This document shows, in pieces, positions 24,832-34,260 of a stretch of 64,000 nt of DNA; position 1 is the first letter of the stretch; every line of letters begins with the position of its first letter. The notes under the pieces are model-generated. The model saw only the letters and a list, made by a program, of their open reading frames with translations. It searched no databases and was not told where the DNA came from. A program made the translations under genes and the position numbers. This stretch comes from Bacteroidales bacterium (GTDB lineage Bacteria; Bacteroidota; Bacteroidia; Bacteroidales; VadinHA17), in assembly GCA_025454755.1 (NCBI GenBank), contig JALONV010000009.1, forward strand, positions 17,789 through 81,788, written 5' to 3'.

Positions 24832-24923
24832 TTTATTCTCTGTTATGTTACTCCGTGAGGCGTATCCGGCTCTTCGTCAGATAACTTTCTTTGGCCCCGG
24901 CGGATTTCTTTCAATTTGGACTG

Positions 24924-24953
24924 CAAAGATATATAAAATAGATTATTAACAAA
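24924..24953 (-). promoter_or_regulatory. rplU-rpmA promoter
   Basis: On the minus strand TTTG (24953-24950) and TATCTTTG (24931-24924) are separated by 18 bp. The -7 match is exact. The start site would be near 24920, leaving an mRNA leader of about 90 nt before L21, in which no convincing structure was seen. Confidence 0.6.
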
Positions 24954-25005
24954 CCACTTAGGATAATTTTTTTGAATCAAACTGTCATGCTACCTCTATA
25001 ATAGC

Positions 25006-25013
25006 TATATTTG
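25006..25013 (+). promoter_or_regulatory. -7 element upstream of the DUF151 gene
   Basis: TATATTTG matches TAnnTTTG exactly, 49 bp before the start codon at 25063. The nearest upstream TTTG (24971) is too far away for a standard -33. Confidence 0.4.
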
Positions 25014-25062
25014 TTGAACACAGCAGGAGAGCCTGAATAATATCTGCGCATAATTAGTTGAT

Positions 25063-25656
25063 ATGAAACGAGTTAAACTTAAGGTAATGGGGATGTCTTA
25101 CAGCCAGACTCAGTCGGGAGCATATGCGCTGCTTCTGATAGAGGAGAATGGCGAAAGACGCATCCCAATAATAATCGGAGGTTTCGAAGCTCAGGCTATT
25201 GTCATAAAACTCGAAAATCTGGAGCCACCAAGGCCTCTTACACATGACCTTTTCAAGAAATTTGCCGATCAGTTTAATATTACTGTAACCGAAGTGATGA
25301 TCCATAAGCTTGAAGATGGCGTTTTCTTTTCAAGGCTGGTTTGCAATGATGGTAAAAATGAATATTCTATCGACAGCAGAACATCCGATGCAGTTGCCAT
25401 CGCACTTAGGTTCGCCTGCCCCATCTACATTTCCGAAGAAATTCTTGAGAAGGCTCAGCTTACAAACAGCCCCACGGATGCAGATGTAACTGCCACGAAT
25501 GAGGCCGATATTAAATATGAGCCAAACGGCAGATATGAAACTTTTACTGATGAAGAACTTTATAAAATGATCGATGATGCGGTGAAGACAGAAGACTACG
25601 AACGTGCTGCAGCAATCAGGGATGAAATCGATAAAAGAAAAAAGAAAAAAAGGTAA
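25063..25656 (+). CDS. Bifunctional nuclease domain (DUF151) protein with UVR motif
   Basis: This 197-residue protein has an N-terminal DUF151/bifunctional nuclease domain (about 1-135) with RRIPIIIGGFEAQAI, LTHDLFKKF and SRTSDAVAIALRF. A C-terminal UVR/UvrB-C-like helix pair follows (about 160-190, MIDDAVKTEDYERAAAIRDE), ending in a Lys-rich run. Plant members of this family have nuclease activity, while the bacterial role is poorly known. The UVR motif binds UvrB or Clp adaptors in other proteins, so a repair or proteostasis link is inference. GH97 starts 85 bp downstream. Confidence 0.85.
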   Translation: MKRVKLKVMGMSYSQTQSGAYALLLIEENGERRIPIIIGGFEAQAIVIKLENLEPPRPLTHDLFKKFADQFNITVTEVMIHKLEDGVFFSRLVCNDGKNEYSIDSRTSDAVAIALRFACPIYISEEILEKAQLTNSPTDADVTATNEADIKYEPNGRYETFTDEELYKMIDDAVKTEDYERAAAIRDEIDKRKKKKR

Positions 25657-25741
25657 CCTCTGTTTCAGAATGCTTAAAGATACCGCTTATCAAAACAGGC
25701 TGCTCCAAAGCATTAATCATAATTACAATTAATTCTTAAAG

Positions 25742-27688
25742 ATGAAACGGATTATTTCAGGAATTCTTCTCCTGTTTGTTTTTACAACATATTCTTTTAC
25801 AAAGGACTACAAACTTTTTTCACCTGACGGGAAAATATTGGTAACCATAAAGGCAGGTCCGGGATTTGTGTGGTCAGCCGCTTATAACGGAAAAAGTATT
25901 ATATCTTCTGCTGAGGGAGGAATGATTCTTGGGACCGGAGCTATACCTGGAGAAACTGAAATGGTAAAAAAAGCGGTTTATAGCACTATCAACCAGGAGC
26001 TTATTCCTGTTGCACCCAATAAGAGATCGAAAATTACTGATAACTGCAATACGCTGTTAATTAGTTTTAGATCAGGCATTAACGTTCAGTTCAGAGCTTA
26101 TAACGATGGTGTGGCATACAGGTTTGAGACTTCTTTCAGAAATGACATTATTGTAAAAGATGAAGTCACCGGCATTGAATTTCCTCCAGGCTCATTTTCA
26201 TGGTATCCTCTTGAAGAGAGCTTCATGTCGCATAATGAAAGAGTTTACAGGTATTGTTCTCTCGACACTCTTGGCGAGAACCACCTTGCAAGCCTTCCCG
26301 CTCTGTTCGTTGCAAATGGCATCAATGTTCTGCTTACGGAATCAGACATTTCTGATTATCCCGGGATGTGGCTCAGCGACACAGGTCCCGGAAAGGTGAA
26401 GGGAGTACATCCATTTTATCCTGCTGAAGAAAAACTGCAAGGCGACAGGGATCTGGTCGTCACGAAGACGAAGGATTATATTGCTTCCACAAAAGGAGCC
26501 AGAACATTTCCATGGAGGGTTTTTGTGATCGCAGAGAAAGACGGACAGCTGATTGAAAGCGACCTGGTGTACAAGCTTGCCGCTCCATGCAAAATCAACG
26601 ATACAAAGTGGATAAAACCCGGTCAGGTTGCATGGGACTGGTGGAATGCCAATAATATATATGGTGTTAATTTCAGGGCCGGTATAAATACTGAAACGTA
26701 TAAATATTATATCGATTTCGCATCATCGAACGGTATCGAATATGTGATCCTTGATGAAGGGTGGTATAAAAAAGGAACTGTCCTGGAGTCGATACCTGAA
26801 ATTGATATGCCGGAGCTTTGCAGATATGGGGAAAGCAAAAATGTAGGCGTTATACTCTGGGTCGTATGGAAAACATTCTGGGACAAAATTGATGACGCAG
26901 TTGCCTTATATGAAAAATGGGGCGTAAAGGGTGTAAAAGTTGACTTCATGCAAAGAGATGACCAGCCTTTGGTCAACTTTTACCACGAAGCAATGCAGAA
27001 AACTGCAGAACATCATCTGCTTATCGATTTTCACGGAGCCTATAAGCCTGACGGAGCAGGTCGTACATGGCCTAATGCGCTTACGAGAGAAGGAGTAAAA
27101 GGACTGGAAAACAGCAAATGGAGCAAGGATATTACTCCCGATCACAATCTCATGCTTCCTTTTATCAGGATGGTTGCAGGTCCGATGGATTATACACCCG
27201 GCGCCATGCTGAACTTTGAGAAGAATAATTTCACCCCAATTTTCAATCGTCCCGGAAGCCAGGGTACCAGGGTGCATCAAATGGCACTTTATGTGATCTT
27301 TGAAAGCCCGCTTCAAATGCTCGCAGACTCTCCGACTAACTATATGAAGGAGCAGGAGTGCACAGACTTTCTTGTGAAAATTCCGGTTGTATGGGACGAC
27401 ACCAGGGTGCTCGATGCGAAGATCGGAGATTACCTGCTTATTGCACGCAAATCAGGGGATGACTGGTTTGTGGGAGCATTGACCGACTGGACAGCACGTG
27501 AGATGGAACTTGATCTGTCATTCCTGCCGGCTGGGAATTATTCCATTGAAATATTCAGGGATGGAATAAATGCCGACCGGCATGCACAGGATTACAAGCA
27601 TGTTACACAGGAAGTCAGGGCAGGAGAAAAGATAAAAATAGATATGGTTTCGGGCGGTGGATGGGTAGCAAAAATATCTCCGGAATAA
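25742..27688 (+). CDS. GH97 family alpha-glycosidase, probably retaining type
   Basis: This 648-residue exported enzyme has an N-terminal signal peptide (MKRIISGILLLFVFTTYSF). GH97 has an N-terminal beta-sandwich, a (beta/alpha)8 barrel and a C-terminal beta domain. Barrel motifs include VAWDWWNANNIYGVN, YVILDEGWY, GVKVDFMQRDDQ and LIDFHGAYKPDG. Inverting SusB-type members have a base Glu in a HisGlu motif where this protein has His431-Gly432. Asp401 and Glu456 are 55 residues apart, like the Asp415/Glu470 pair I recall for the retaining alpha-galactosidase BT1871. This suggests a retaining enzyme, possibly alpha-galactosidase. No SusC/SusD genes are nearby. thyA starts 20 bp later. Confidence 0.9.
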   Translation: MKRIISGILLLFVFTTYSFTKDYKLFSPDGKILVTIKAGPGFVWSAAYNGKSIISSAEGGMILGTGAIPGETEMVKKAVYSTINQELIPVAPNKRSKITDNCNTLLISFRSGINVQFRAYNDGVAYRFETSFRNDIIVKDEVTGIEFPPGSFSWYPLEESFMSHNERVYRYCSLDTLGENHLASLPALFVANGINVLLTESDISDYPGMWLSDTGPGKVKGVHPFYPAEEKLQGDRDLVVTKTKDYIASTKGARTFPWRVFVIAEKDGQLIESDLVYKLAAPCKINDTKWIKPGQVAWDWWNANNIYGVNFRAGINTETYKYYIDFASSNGIEYVILDEGWYKKGTVLESIPEIDMPELCRYGESKNVGVILWVVWKTFWDKIDDAVALYEKWGVKGVKVDFMQRDDQPLVNFYHEAMQKTAEHHLLIDFHGAYKPDGAGRTWPNALTREGVKGLENSKWSKDITPDHNLMLPFIRMVAGPMDYTPGAMLNFEKNNFTPIFNRPGSQGTRVHQMALYVIFESPLQMLADSPTNYMKEQECTDFLVKIPVVWDDTRVLDAKIGDYLLIARKSGDDWFVGALTDWTAREMELDLSFLPAGNYSIEIFRDGINADRHAQDYKHVTQEVRAGEKIKIDMVSGGGWVAKISPE

Positions 27689-27708
27689 TAGTTTTTATTC
27701 TGATTTGA

Positions 27709-28503
27709 ATGAAGCAATATCTCGATCTTCTTGATCATGTAATCAGGCATGGTATACATAAAGAGGACCGGACAGGCACCGGGACCATCAGTGTTTTCGG
27801 TTACCAGATGAGGTTTAACCTTGAAGCGGGTTTTCCTCTGCTGACCACCAAGAAACTCCATGTGAAATCGATAATTCATGAGCTGCTCTGGTTTATAGCC
27901 GGGGATACCAACCTCAAATACCTGAATGACAATGAAGTAAGTATCTGGAACGAATGGGCAGACAATGACGGCAATCTTGGGCCGATATATGGATATCAGT
28001 GGCGATCATGGCCGGCAGCCGATGGCAGAAAAATCGACCAGATCTCAGAGGTGATCAGCAGCATAAAGAAGTCGCCTGACTCAAGGCGACATATTGTAAG
28101 CACCTGGAATGTAGGTGAACTTGAAAAAATGGCACTTCCTCCATGCCATGTTATGTTCCAGTTTTATGTGGCAGGAGGTAGACTTTCATGTCAGCTCTAC
28201 CAGAGAAGCTGTGATCTCTTCATTGGAGTGCCCTTCAATATTGCATCATATTCCCTTCTTACACTGATGGTTGCACAGGTAACAGGACTTAAACCGGGAG
28301 ATTTTATCCACACCCTCGGTGACGCTCACATCTACCTGAACCATATTGAGCAGGTAAAGCTTCAGCTCACTAGAGAACCATATCCTTTGCCAAAAATGAA
28401 AATTAATCCCAAAGTTGATGATATTTTAAAATTCAGGTTCGGGGATTTCGAGCTGACTAATTATGTGTCACACCCTCATATTAAAGGAGAAATATCGGTA
28501 TAA
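27709..28503 (+). CDS. thyA: Thymidylate synthase
   Basis: This 264-residue enzyme methylates dUMP to dTMP using methylene-tetrahydrofolate and releases dihydrofolate. The active-site Cys is in [12 protein letters not shown], with [16 protein letters not shown] (phosphate/nucleotide site) and the N-terminal [13 protein letters not shown]. The length equals E. coli ThyA. folA starts 5 bp downstream, so the enzyme that makes dihydrofolate and the one that reduces it are co-expressed. Confidence 0.97.
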   Translation: MKQYLDLLDHVIRHGIHKEDRTGTGTISVFGYQMRFNLEAGFPLLTTKKLHVKSIIHELLWFIAGDTNLKYLNDNEVSIWNEWADNDGNLGPIYGYQWRSWPAADGRKIDQISEVISSIKKSPDSRRHIVSTWNVGELEKMALPPCHVMFQFYVAGGRLSCQLYQRSCDLFIGVPFNIASYSLLTLMVAQVTGLKPGDFIHTLGDAHIYLNHIEQVKLQLTREPYPLPKMKINPKVDDILKFRFGDFELTNYVSHPHIKGEISV

Positions 28504-28508
28504 AATCA

Positions 28509-29003
28509 ATGTCTATGATCTCAATAATTGTCGCTGTTTCAGAAGACCTGGGTATCGGAAAGAACAATGATCTTTTATGGCACCTGCCTGAAGATATGAA
28601 AAGGTTCAAGAGGCTTACCACAGGCAATACTGTGATTATGGGGAAGCGAACATGGGAGTCGCTCCCGAAAAGGCCTCTTCCGGGGAGGAAAAATGTAGTG
28701 ATCACCGATATTCCCCACGAAAACTTTGAGGGAGCAGTAGCGGCATATTCCATTGATGATGCAGTAGCCAAATGCAAAGGAGACAATGAGATATTCATCA
28801 TGGGGGGAGGCAGTATCTACAGACAGTTCATGCCGCTGGCCGACAGGCTTTATATTACACATGTGCATAAAAGTCAGGACGCAGATGTATATTTCCCGAA
28901 GATCGACCCTGAAATCTGGGAAGTAGTTGAGAAAGAAGAATTTAAGGAAGAAGGTGAGGGGATACCGTATACCTATGTAATATACGAACGGAAGAAAACC
29001 TGA
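28509..29003 (+). CDS. folA: Dihydrofolate reductase
   Basis: This 164-residue enzyme reduces dihydrofolate with NADPH. It shows ISIIVAVSEDLGIGKNNDLLW (shown in part), HLPEDMKRFK with the substrate-binding acid, VIMGKRTWESLP and IFIMGGGSIYRQF. It begins 5 bp after thyA, whose reaction produces its substrate. A start three codons later is possible but would remove the first strand. It ends 108 bp before a lipoprotein gene. Confidence 0.96.
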   Translation: MSMISIIVAVSEDLGIGKNNDLLWHLPEDMKRFKRLTTGNTVIMGKRTWESLPKRPLPGRKNVVITDIPHENFEGAVAAYSIDDAVAKCKGDNEIFIMGGGSIYRQFMPLADRLYITHVHKSQDADVYFPKIDPEIWEVVEKEEFKEEGEGIPYTYVIYERKKT

Positions 29004-29111
29004 TAGAGACTGAAAAATATCCCTGAAAAAAACCTGTTTCCGATTAAACCTTTTAATGCGACTATCATCTAAATGGTTGTTGATCGGAATTATTCACTTA
29101 AAATATGATTT

Positions 29112-29951
29112 ATGAAAACAAAGATTTTCTTAATGATTGCAGCACTTGCAATATTTTCATTTACATCATGCGACAAGCAGTCAGACATCGACCAGACAAG
29201 CATTGACCTGGCCAATGATGATGCAGTAAGCGATGCGATTTATGAAGATGTATTCAGCTCTGTCGATAATGCCGACATTATTCTTGATAACTACATGAAG
29301 AGCGGCTATGCAAAATCTGCAGTCGCCGATTCTTGTCCTCTTGTAACAATCGATCATCCCGATGATGCGAAATGGCCGAAAACGATCACAATTGATTTCG
29401 GAACGCTGTGCACTGGATTATATGACAACACCAGGTCAGGAAAAATAATCACTGTCGTAACTGGCCCGAGGCTTCAGCAAGGATCCAAGAAAACCGTCAC
29501 ATTCGATAACTATTATGTCAACGGAATCAAAGTTGAAGGCACAAAAGTGATTGAAAACATGGGTTACAATAACAACCAAAACATGGTTTTTACAGCTACA
29601 CTCACAGGCGGCAAACTTACCCTTGTTAATGGCAGAACAATTGAACGTTCATTCACCCATGAGCGTGAATGGATTGCCGGGTTGCTGACAAAGTACATTT
29701 GGGATGACGAATGTTTCATTACCGGAACAGCAAATGGCATTACATTAAAAGGAGTAAGTTTTACCAATACCATCACCTCTGCGCTTCACTGGAAACGTGT
29801 ATGCAGGTTTATTGTAAGTGGTGTTGTAAAAATCGAAAGGGAAGGACTTGAACCTGTTGTACTGAACTATGGCGAAGGTGAATGTGATGCTAAAGCAACT
29901 CTTACCATGGGCGATCAGACAAAAGAGATACTGCTTAAATACCACAGGTAA
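29112..29951 (+). CDS. Hypothetical lipoprotein
   Basis: I do not recognise a functional family for this 279-residue protein. It has a signal peptide with lipobox FTSC, then an acidic, Asp-rich segment (DIDQTSIDLANDDAVSD). After about residue 85 there is a beta-rich domain with the motif TIDFGTLCTGLYDNTRSGKI, repeated Thr-rich strands and four scattered cysteines. Similar envelope lipoproteins of unknown role are frequent in Bacteroidales. It stands alone, with a strong terminator right after its stop codon. Confidence 0.7.
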   Translation: MKTKIFLMIAALAIFSFTSCDKQSDIDQTSIDLANDDAVSDAIYEDVFSSVDNADIILDNYMKSGYAKSAVADSCPLVTIDHPDDAKWPKTITIDFGTLCTGLYDNTRSGKIITVVTGPRLQQGSKKTVTFDNYYVNGIKVEGTKVIENMGYNNNQNMVFTATLTGGKLTLVNGRTIERSFTHEREWIAGLLTKYIWDDECFITGTANGITLKGVSFTNTITSALHWKRVCRFIVSGVVKIEREGLEPVVLNYGEGECDAKATLTMGDQTKEILLKYHR

Positions 29952-29965
29952 TATTAGTGCAAAAT

Positions 29966-29996
29966 AAGGGGGTTGAAATTTCAGCCCCCTTTTTTT
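29966..29996 (+). terminator. Intrinsic terminator after the lipoprotein gene
   Basis: AAGGGGG-T-TGAAA pairs with TTTCA-G-CCCCCTT (29966-29991), followed by a T-run to 29996. The T-run overlaps the clpX stop codon (29995-29997), so the element may also stop transcription coming from clpX. Confidence 0.85.
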
Positions 29997-31212
29997 ATGA
30001 TACCCTGAGCACCTTCATATCTATTCTTTCGAGCTTGCTGTTCGCATAGTCGAGTGTAATTGTCAGCTCATCTTTGCCTATCGAAGGCATATCGAACATA
30101 GCATCGAGCATAATGGTTTCGCATATCGATCTGAGTCCGCGTGCACCAAGCTTGAACTCGACAGCTTTATCCACAATAAAATCCAGCACGCCGTCAGCAA
30201 AGGTAAGTTCGATGTTGTCCATCCTGAAAAGCTTTACATATTGCTTGACAAGTGCATTTTTTGGTTCGGTAAGGATAGCCCTGAGAGCTTTTTTATCAAG
30301 CGGATCAAGATGGGTCACTACCGGCAGCCTTCCTATGATCTCGGGGATCATTCCATAAGCCCGCAGATCCTGCGGTGCTATATATTTCAGAAGATTATCC
30401 TTGTCGACCTTTTCCCTGTTCTTTGATGCTCCATATCCTACAATCTGGGTATTAAGCCGTTGTGCGATTTTCTTTTCAATGCCGACAAAAGCCCCGCCGC
30501 ATATAAATAGGATATTCTTGGTATCGACAGGTATCATCTTTTGTTCGGGATGCTTTCGTCCGCCCTGTGGAGGCACATTAACTATCGATCCTTCAAGGAG
30601 TTTCAGCAATCCCTGCTGTACACCCTCTCCGGATACATCGCGTGTTATGGAAGGATTATCGCCCTCTTTCCTTGCAATTTTGTCGATCTCGTCGATGAAT
30701 ACAATGCCTTTTTCGGCTGCCTTTACGTCATAATCGGCGTTCTGCAGAAGACGTGTGAGAAGGCTTTCTATATCTTCGCCGACATAACCGGCTTCGGTAA
30801 GCACCGTCGCGTCGACTATGGTGAAGGGGACGTGCAGCATTTTTGCAACAGTTCTGGCCAGAAGGGTTTTCCCCGTTCCTGTTTCTCCTGCCAGAATTAT
30901 ATTCGATTTTTCGATCTCGATATCCTCGGGATCAGGTTTCTGCATCAGCCTTTTATAATGGTTATATACGGCTACGGATATAACCTTCTTGGCCATATCC
31001 TGTCCGATAACATACTGGTCGAGGAAATTCTTTATCTCGGTGGGTTTAAGAAGATTAATTGTGTCGAATGACACATTCTTTTTAGTACCGAGCTCTTCAT
31101 TCATTATGCCATAGGCCTGTTCAATGCAATGGTCGCATATATGGCCCTCGAGACCAGCTATCAGTATGTTGGCCTCTTTTTTTGTCCTGCCGCAAAATGA
31201 ACACTTATCCAT
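29995..31212 (-). CDS. clpX: ATP-dependent Clp protease ATP-binding subunit ClpX
   Basis: This 405-residue AAA+ unfoldase feeds substrates to ClpP. The N-terminal zinc-binding domain has CSFC ... CDHC (residues about 4-29). Walker A is [12 protein letters not shown], Walker B is [13 protein letters not shown], and sensor/Arg-finger regions lie around [13 protein letters not shown] and [12 protein letters not shown]. It follows clpP by 2 bp, as in the standard clpP-clpX operon. It converges on a lipoprotein gene whose terminator overlaps its stop codon. Confidence 0.97.
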   Translation of the reverse strand: MDKCSFCGRTKKEANILIAGLEGHICDHCIEQAYGIMNEELGTKKNVSFDTINLLKPTEIKNFLDQYVIGQDMAKKVISVAVYNHYKRLMQKPDPEDIEIEKSNIILAGETGTGKTLLARTVAKMLHVPFTIVDATVLTEAGYVGEDIESLLTRLLQNADYDVKAAEKGIVFIDEIDKIARKEGDNPSITRDVSGEGVQQGLLKLLEGSIVNVPPQGGRKHPEQKMIPVDTKNILFICGGAFVGIEKKIAQRLNTQIVGYGASKNREKVDKDNLLKYIAPQDLRAYGMIPEIIGRLPVVTHLDPLDKKALRAILTEPKNALVKQYVKLFRMDNIELTFADGVLDFIVDKAVEFKLGARGLRSICETIMLDAMFDMPSIGKDELTITLDYANSKLERIDMKVLRVS

Positions 31213-31214
31213 TT

Positions 31215-31898
31215 TTATTTATGATCGTTTCTTACAAGGATCTCATCAATCATGCCGTAATCCTTTGCTTCCTGTGATGTCATCCAGTGATCCCTGTCGG
31301 AATCTTTTTCGACTTTTTCAACGGGATTACCCGAGTGGAGAGCAATGATCTCATAAAGTTCCCTTTTGATTTTCATGATCTCGCGTGCCTGGATTTCAAT
31401 ATCTGAAGCCTGACCTTCAACGCCGCCCATAGGCTGGTGGATCATTATGCGTGAATGTTTCAGTGCTGATCTTTTTCCCTTCGTGCCCGCTGTAAGGAGG
31501 ACAGCTCCCATTGAAGCGGCCATCCCGGTGCAGATGGTTGCAATGTCGGAAGAGATATACTGCATTGTATCGTATATGCCAAGTCCTGCATTGACAGATC
31601 CTCCCGGTGTATTGAAATAGATCTGGATATCTTTACCGGGGTCTGAAGAATCGAGGTACAGAAGCTGTGCCTGAACGATGTTTGCAACATAATCGTCAAT
31701 CGGAAGGCCGAGGAAAATAATCCTGTCCATCATCAGCCTTGAGAAGACGTCCATGGATGCTACATTTAACTGTCGTTCCTCTATGATTGTAGGAGATATA
31801 TAGGCGTCGGCAATTATGGAAGAGTACCTGTGAAGGGAGAGGCTGCTTATTCCGCGCCTGCTTCGTGCAAATCTGCCAAAATCGTCAATAATATTCAT
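31215..31898 (-). CDS. clpP: ATP-dependent Clp protease proteolytic subunit ClpP
   Basis: This 227-residue serine protease forms the double-ring chamber of ClpXP. The catalytic Ser is in [12 protein letters not shown], His in MIHQPMGG, and the Asp follows in [11 protein letters not shown]. An N-terminal extension of about 30 residues ([16 protein letters not shown]) precedes the core and is likely removed or disordered. The -7 element at 31924-31931 and a palindrome at 31949-31970 lie upstream, between it and tig. Confidence 0.97.
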   Translation of the reverse strand: MNIIDDFGRFARSRRGISSLSLHRYSSIIADAYISPTIIEERQLNVASMDVFSRLMMDRIIFLGLPIDDYVANIVQAQLLYLDSSDPGKDIQIYFNTPGGSVNAGLGIYDTMQYISSDIATICTGMAASMGAVLLTAGTKGKRSALKHSRIMIHQPMGGVEGQASDIEIQAREIMKIKRELYEIIALHSGNPVEKVEKDSDRDHWMTSQEAKDYGMIDEILVRNDHK

Positions 31899-31923
31899 TT
31901 CACTCTGTTTTAGGATTAAGGAT

Positions 31924-31931
31924 CAAAGATA
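31924..31931 (-). promoter_or_regulatory. -7 element upstream of clpP
   Basis: The minus strand reads TATCTTTG, an exact match, about 26 bp before the clpP start. The -33 position has no TTTG but falls at the edge of the palindrome at 31949-31970. Confidence 0.45.
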
Positions 31932-31948
31932 TGAAAATTATAAATATG

Positions 31949-31970
31949 ATCGTAATCAGCTGATTACGAT
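31949..31970. promoter_or_regulatory. Perfect 22-bp palindrome at the tig-clpP junction
   Basis: The core CGTAATCAGCTGATTACG (31951-31968) extends by two bases each side to a loopless perfect dyad that spans the tig stop codon and lies over the -33 region of the clpP promoter. Lack of a loop and of a T-run argues for a dimeric-regulator site rather than a terminator. Confidence 0.4.
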
Positions 31971-33316
31971 TCAAAAAGCTTGTTGAACTCTTCCGCGGTA
32001 ATCTTTTTGTCCTCTGTTTTTACAATCTCTTTCAGCTTCACCAGAACTTTATCTTCCAGGATCTTATCGGCAATTCTTTTAGCATCGTCTTCTCTCTTGA
32101 GGGTCTCTTTTGCATAATTTCCTATCTGCTCATCGGTAGCATAAAATAGCCCGTACTGCCTGAACTGGTACCTTGTAATATTCTCAGCCTCTTTCTGAAG
32201 CTCCTCTTCACTGATCTTCATTTCATTATCTTTTGCGACCTTATTCCTTATCAGCTGCCATTTCAGGTCCTGCCTGAAGCTGTCGAATTCTTTTTCTATC
32301 TGTTCGCCGGTAGTGTTCTCGTTAACCTTAAGGAGCCATTTTTTCAGGAAATTTTCAGGAAGGCTGAATTCGGTATTATCCAGGATGAGCTTCTTGATAT
32401 CCTGCATCAGTTTGAAATCGCTTTCGCGATTTAGACTGGCAGCTATTTCCTCTTCGATCTTCTTCATGAATTCCTCTTCAGAGTTTACCACTCCTTCGCC
32501 GTAGATCCTGTTAAAAAGCTCCTGGTTAAGATCAGCACCGTGGAACCTTGATATTTCTCCTATGGTAAACCTGAATTTGCCTTCGAGTCCTTCAACTTCC
32601 TCTTTCTTCCTGCCAAGCAGACCTGCAATCTCAGAATCATTCGGGAATGCCTTTTTTATATCAAAATCGATCGATTCATTTTCCTTTTTTCCAATGAAAT
32701 CCTTCTTTATTTCTTCGTCTTTGATGATATCGACTGCGAGAGTTGCCTTTTCATTTGTGATGCCATTGGTTTTTGGATTGCCCTGATCATCGAGAGCTTC
32801 AATCTTTCCCTTCAGGATATCCTTATCTTCGGCAATCTCCTCCTTTTTAAATTCACCATAACGGCGGGTATAGTTGGCCAGATAGTCATTTTTCATTTTT
32901 TCGTCGATGGTTATCTCATACAGATTGACCTTGTTTTTTTTGCCAAGGGTTATTGTAATTGCAGGTGCAAGTCCCAGTTCAAATGAGAAGTTGAAGTCAT
33001 CCTGTTTTTCAAAATCGATCTTTTCCTGTTCATCAGATTTCGGGAGCGGATCTCCAAGAATTTCGATCTTTTCATCGGCGATGTATTTATGTATATTCTC
33101 GCTGACTGTTTTATTTATCTCATCAACCTTTACAGCAAAGCCATACATTTTTCTGATCAGGTCAATAGGCACCATGCCCGGACGGAATCCCTTGATATTG
33201 GCTTTTTTACGATAGTCTCTAAGCACTTTCTCGACTTTCTCCAGGTAATCATTTTTTTCGATCCTCACTTTCAGAACTGCATTCAGATCATCGATGTTTT
33301 CTCTTGTGATATTCAT
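31964..33316 (-). CDS. tig: Trigger factor (ribosome-associated chaperone)
   Basis: This protein of 450 residues binds the ribosome exit tunnel and holds nascent chains. The N-terminal ribosome-binding domain has the signature GFRPGMVP near residue 45, with a central PPIase-like region and a long helical C-terminal domain rich in Glu/Lys. The start MNITRENIDD at 33316 is chosen; the frame stays open upstream through the tRNA-Leu gene, which is not coding. The PPIase-like segment is divergent, as is usual in Bacteroidota. It precedes clpP, as in many bacteria. Confidence 0.93.
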   Translation of the reverse strand: MNITRENIDDLNAVLKVRIEKNDYLEKVEKVLRDYRKKANIKGFRPGMVPIDLIRKMYGFAVKVDEINKTVSENIHKYIADEKIEILGDPLPKSDEQEKIDFEKQDDFNFSFELGLAPAITITLGKKNKVNLYEITIDEKMKNDYLANYTRRYGEFKKEEIAEDKDILKGKIEALDDQGNPKTNGITNEKATLAVDIIKDEEIKKDFIGKKENESIDFDIKKAFPNDSEIAGLLGRKKEEVEGLEGKFRFTIGEISRFHGADLNQELFNRIYGEGVVNSEEEFMKKIEEEIAASLNRESDFKLMQDIKKLILDNTEFSLPENFLKKWLLKVNENTTGEQIEKEFDSFRQDLKWQLIRNKVAKDNEMKISEEELQKEAENITRYQFRQYGLFYATDEQIGNYAKETLKREDDAKRIADKILEDKVLVKLKEIVKTEDKKITAEEFNKLFES

Positions 33317-33338
33317 ATTTCTGTTTTTGATTTTATTT

Positions 33339-33383
33339 AAAAAAACCGCCAACTCACATTTTGCTGAGGTTATGGGCGGTTTT
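33339..33383 (-). terminator. Terminator after tRNA-Leu
   Basis: On the minus strand AAAACCGCC (33383-33375) pairs with GGCGGTTTT (33350-33342), enclosing a smaller CTCA/TGAG hairpin, and runs into seven T residues. It lies 9 bp past the tRNA 3' end and 23 bp before the tig start. Confidence 0.75.
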
Positions 33384-33391
33384 CGTTGTTG

Positions 33392-33474
33392 TGCGGATGA
33401 AGGGACTCGAACCCCCACGTCATTAAGACACAAGATCCTAAGTCTTGCTCGGCTACCAATTACGACACATCCGC
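33392..33474 (-). tRNA. tRNA-Leu (UAG anticodon)
   Basis: On the minus strand the acceptor arms GCGGATG and CATCCGC pair and the discriminator is A. The anticodon arm is CAAGA-CTTAGGA-TCTTG with TAG at positions 34-36, which reads CUN Leu codons. A long variable arm typical of class II tRNA follows (TGTCTTAATGACGT). The T-arm has GGGGG-TTCGAGT-CCCTT with two G-T pairs. The CCA is not fully encoded (ACA follows). It is 83 nt long. Confidence 0.95.
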
Positions 33475-33526
33475 GTAAAACCGGTGCGAAAGTACAGAAT
33501 TTTATTGTTTTAACAAAGAGGAGCGG

Positions 33527-34252
33527 CTATCTGCGGAGCTCAAAGTTCTTTCCGAGGTACACCGTTCTGACATGTTCGTCTTCAGCCAGCTGTTTTGAGG
33601 TGCCGGATTTAAGTATTTTTCCTTCGAACAGCAGGTAAGCGCGATCGGTGATTGACAGGGTTTCGTGGACATTATGATCAGTGATCAGTATCCCGATGTT
33701 CTTATTCTTCAGGTGCGATACGATACTCTGGATATCCTCAACGGCAATGGGATCGACTCCTGCAAAGGGTTCGTCGAGAAGTATAAATTTAGGTTTAAGG
33801 GCAAGGGCTCTTGCTATTTCGGTTCTTCTTCTTTCGCCGCCTGAAAGCTGTATCCCTTTGCTTTTTCTGATCTTCTGCAGGCCGAATTCCTGAAGAAGGT
33901 TTTCCATCCTTTCTGTCTGTTCTTTTTTCGGGAAACCCGACATTTCAAGCACTGCCTTCAGGTTATCTTCAACCGACAGGTTCCTGAATACTGAAGCCTC
34001 CTGGGCCAGGTATCCGATGCCCTTGCGGGCACGCTTGTAAACAGGCAGGGTGGTGATATCCTCATCATCAAGGAATATCTTTCCTTCCTTTGGCCTTATC
34101 AAACCAACAATCATGTAGAAAGAAGTCGTCTTTCCGGCGCCATTCGGCCCAAGCAGACCTACTATTTCTCCCTGCTCAACATCAATAGAAACATGGTCGA
34201 CAACAGTTCTGTTGTGATATCTTTTAACCAGGTTTTCAGTGTAAAGTTTCAT
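33527..34252 (-). CDS. lptB: LPS export ABC transporter ATP-binding protein LptB
   Basis: This 241-residue ATPase powers LPS extraction from the inner membrane with LptFG. Walker A is [19 protein letters not shown], the signature is [15 protein letters not shown], Walker B is [13 protein letters not shown], and the switch His is in LITDHNVHE. The opening [19 protein letters not shown] and AVLEM-type helices match LptB. It starts 8 bp after tatC and ends 52 bp before tRNA-Leu. LptA/C/F/G are not in the window. Confidence 0.95.
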   Translation of the reverse strand: MKLYTENLVKRYHNRTVVDHVSIDVEQGEIVGLLGPNGAGKTTSFYMIVGLIRPKEGKIFLDDEDITTLPVYKRARKGIGYLAQEASVFRNLSVEDNLKAVLEMSGFPKKEQTERMENLLQEFGLQKIRKSKGIQLSGGERRRTEIARALALKPKFILLDEPFAGVDPIAVEDIQSIVSHLKNKNIGILITDHNVHETLSITDRAYLLFEGKILKSGTSKQLAEDEHVRTVYLGKNFELRR

Positions 34253-34260
34253 GGGAAATA

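Noticed and set aside
24832-24920. Structured autoregulatory leader of rplU
   Set aside because: About 90 nt are available, but only weak 5-6 bp pairings (ATCCG/CGGAT) were found; not enough to call.
33317-33433. Extended N-terminus of trigger factor through the tRNA-Leu region
   Set aside because: It overlaps the tRNA and its terminator; family proteins start at the Met at 33316.
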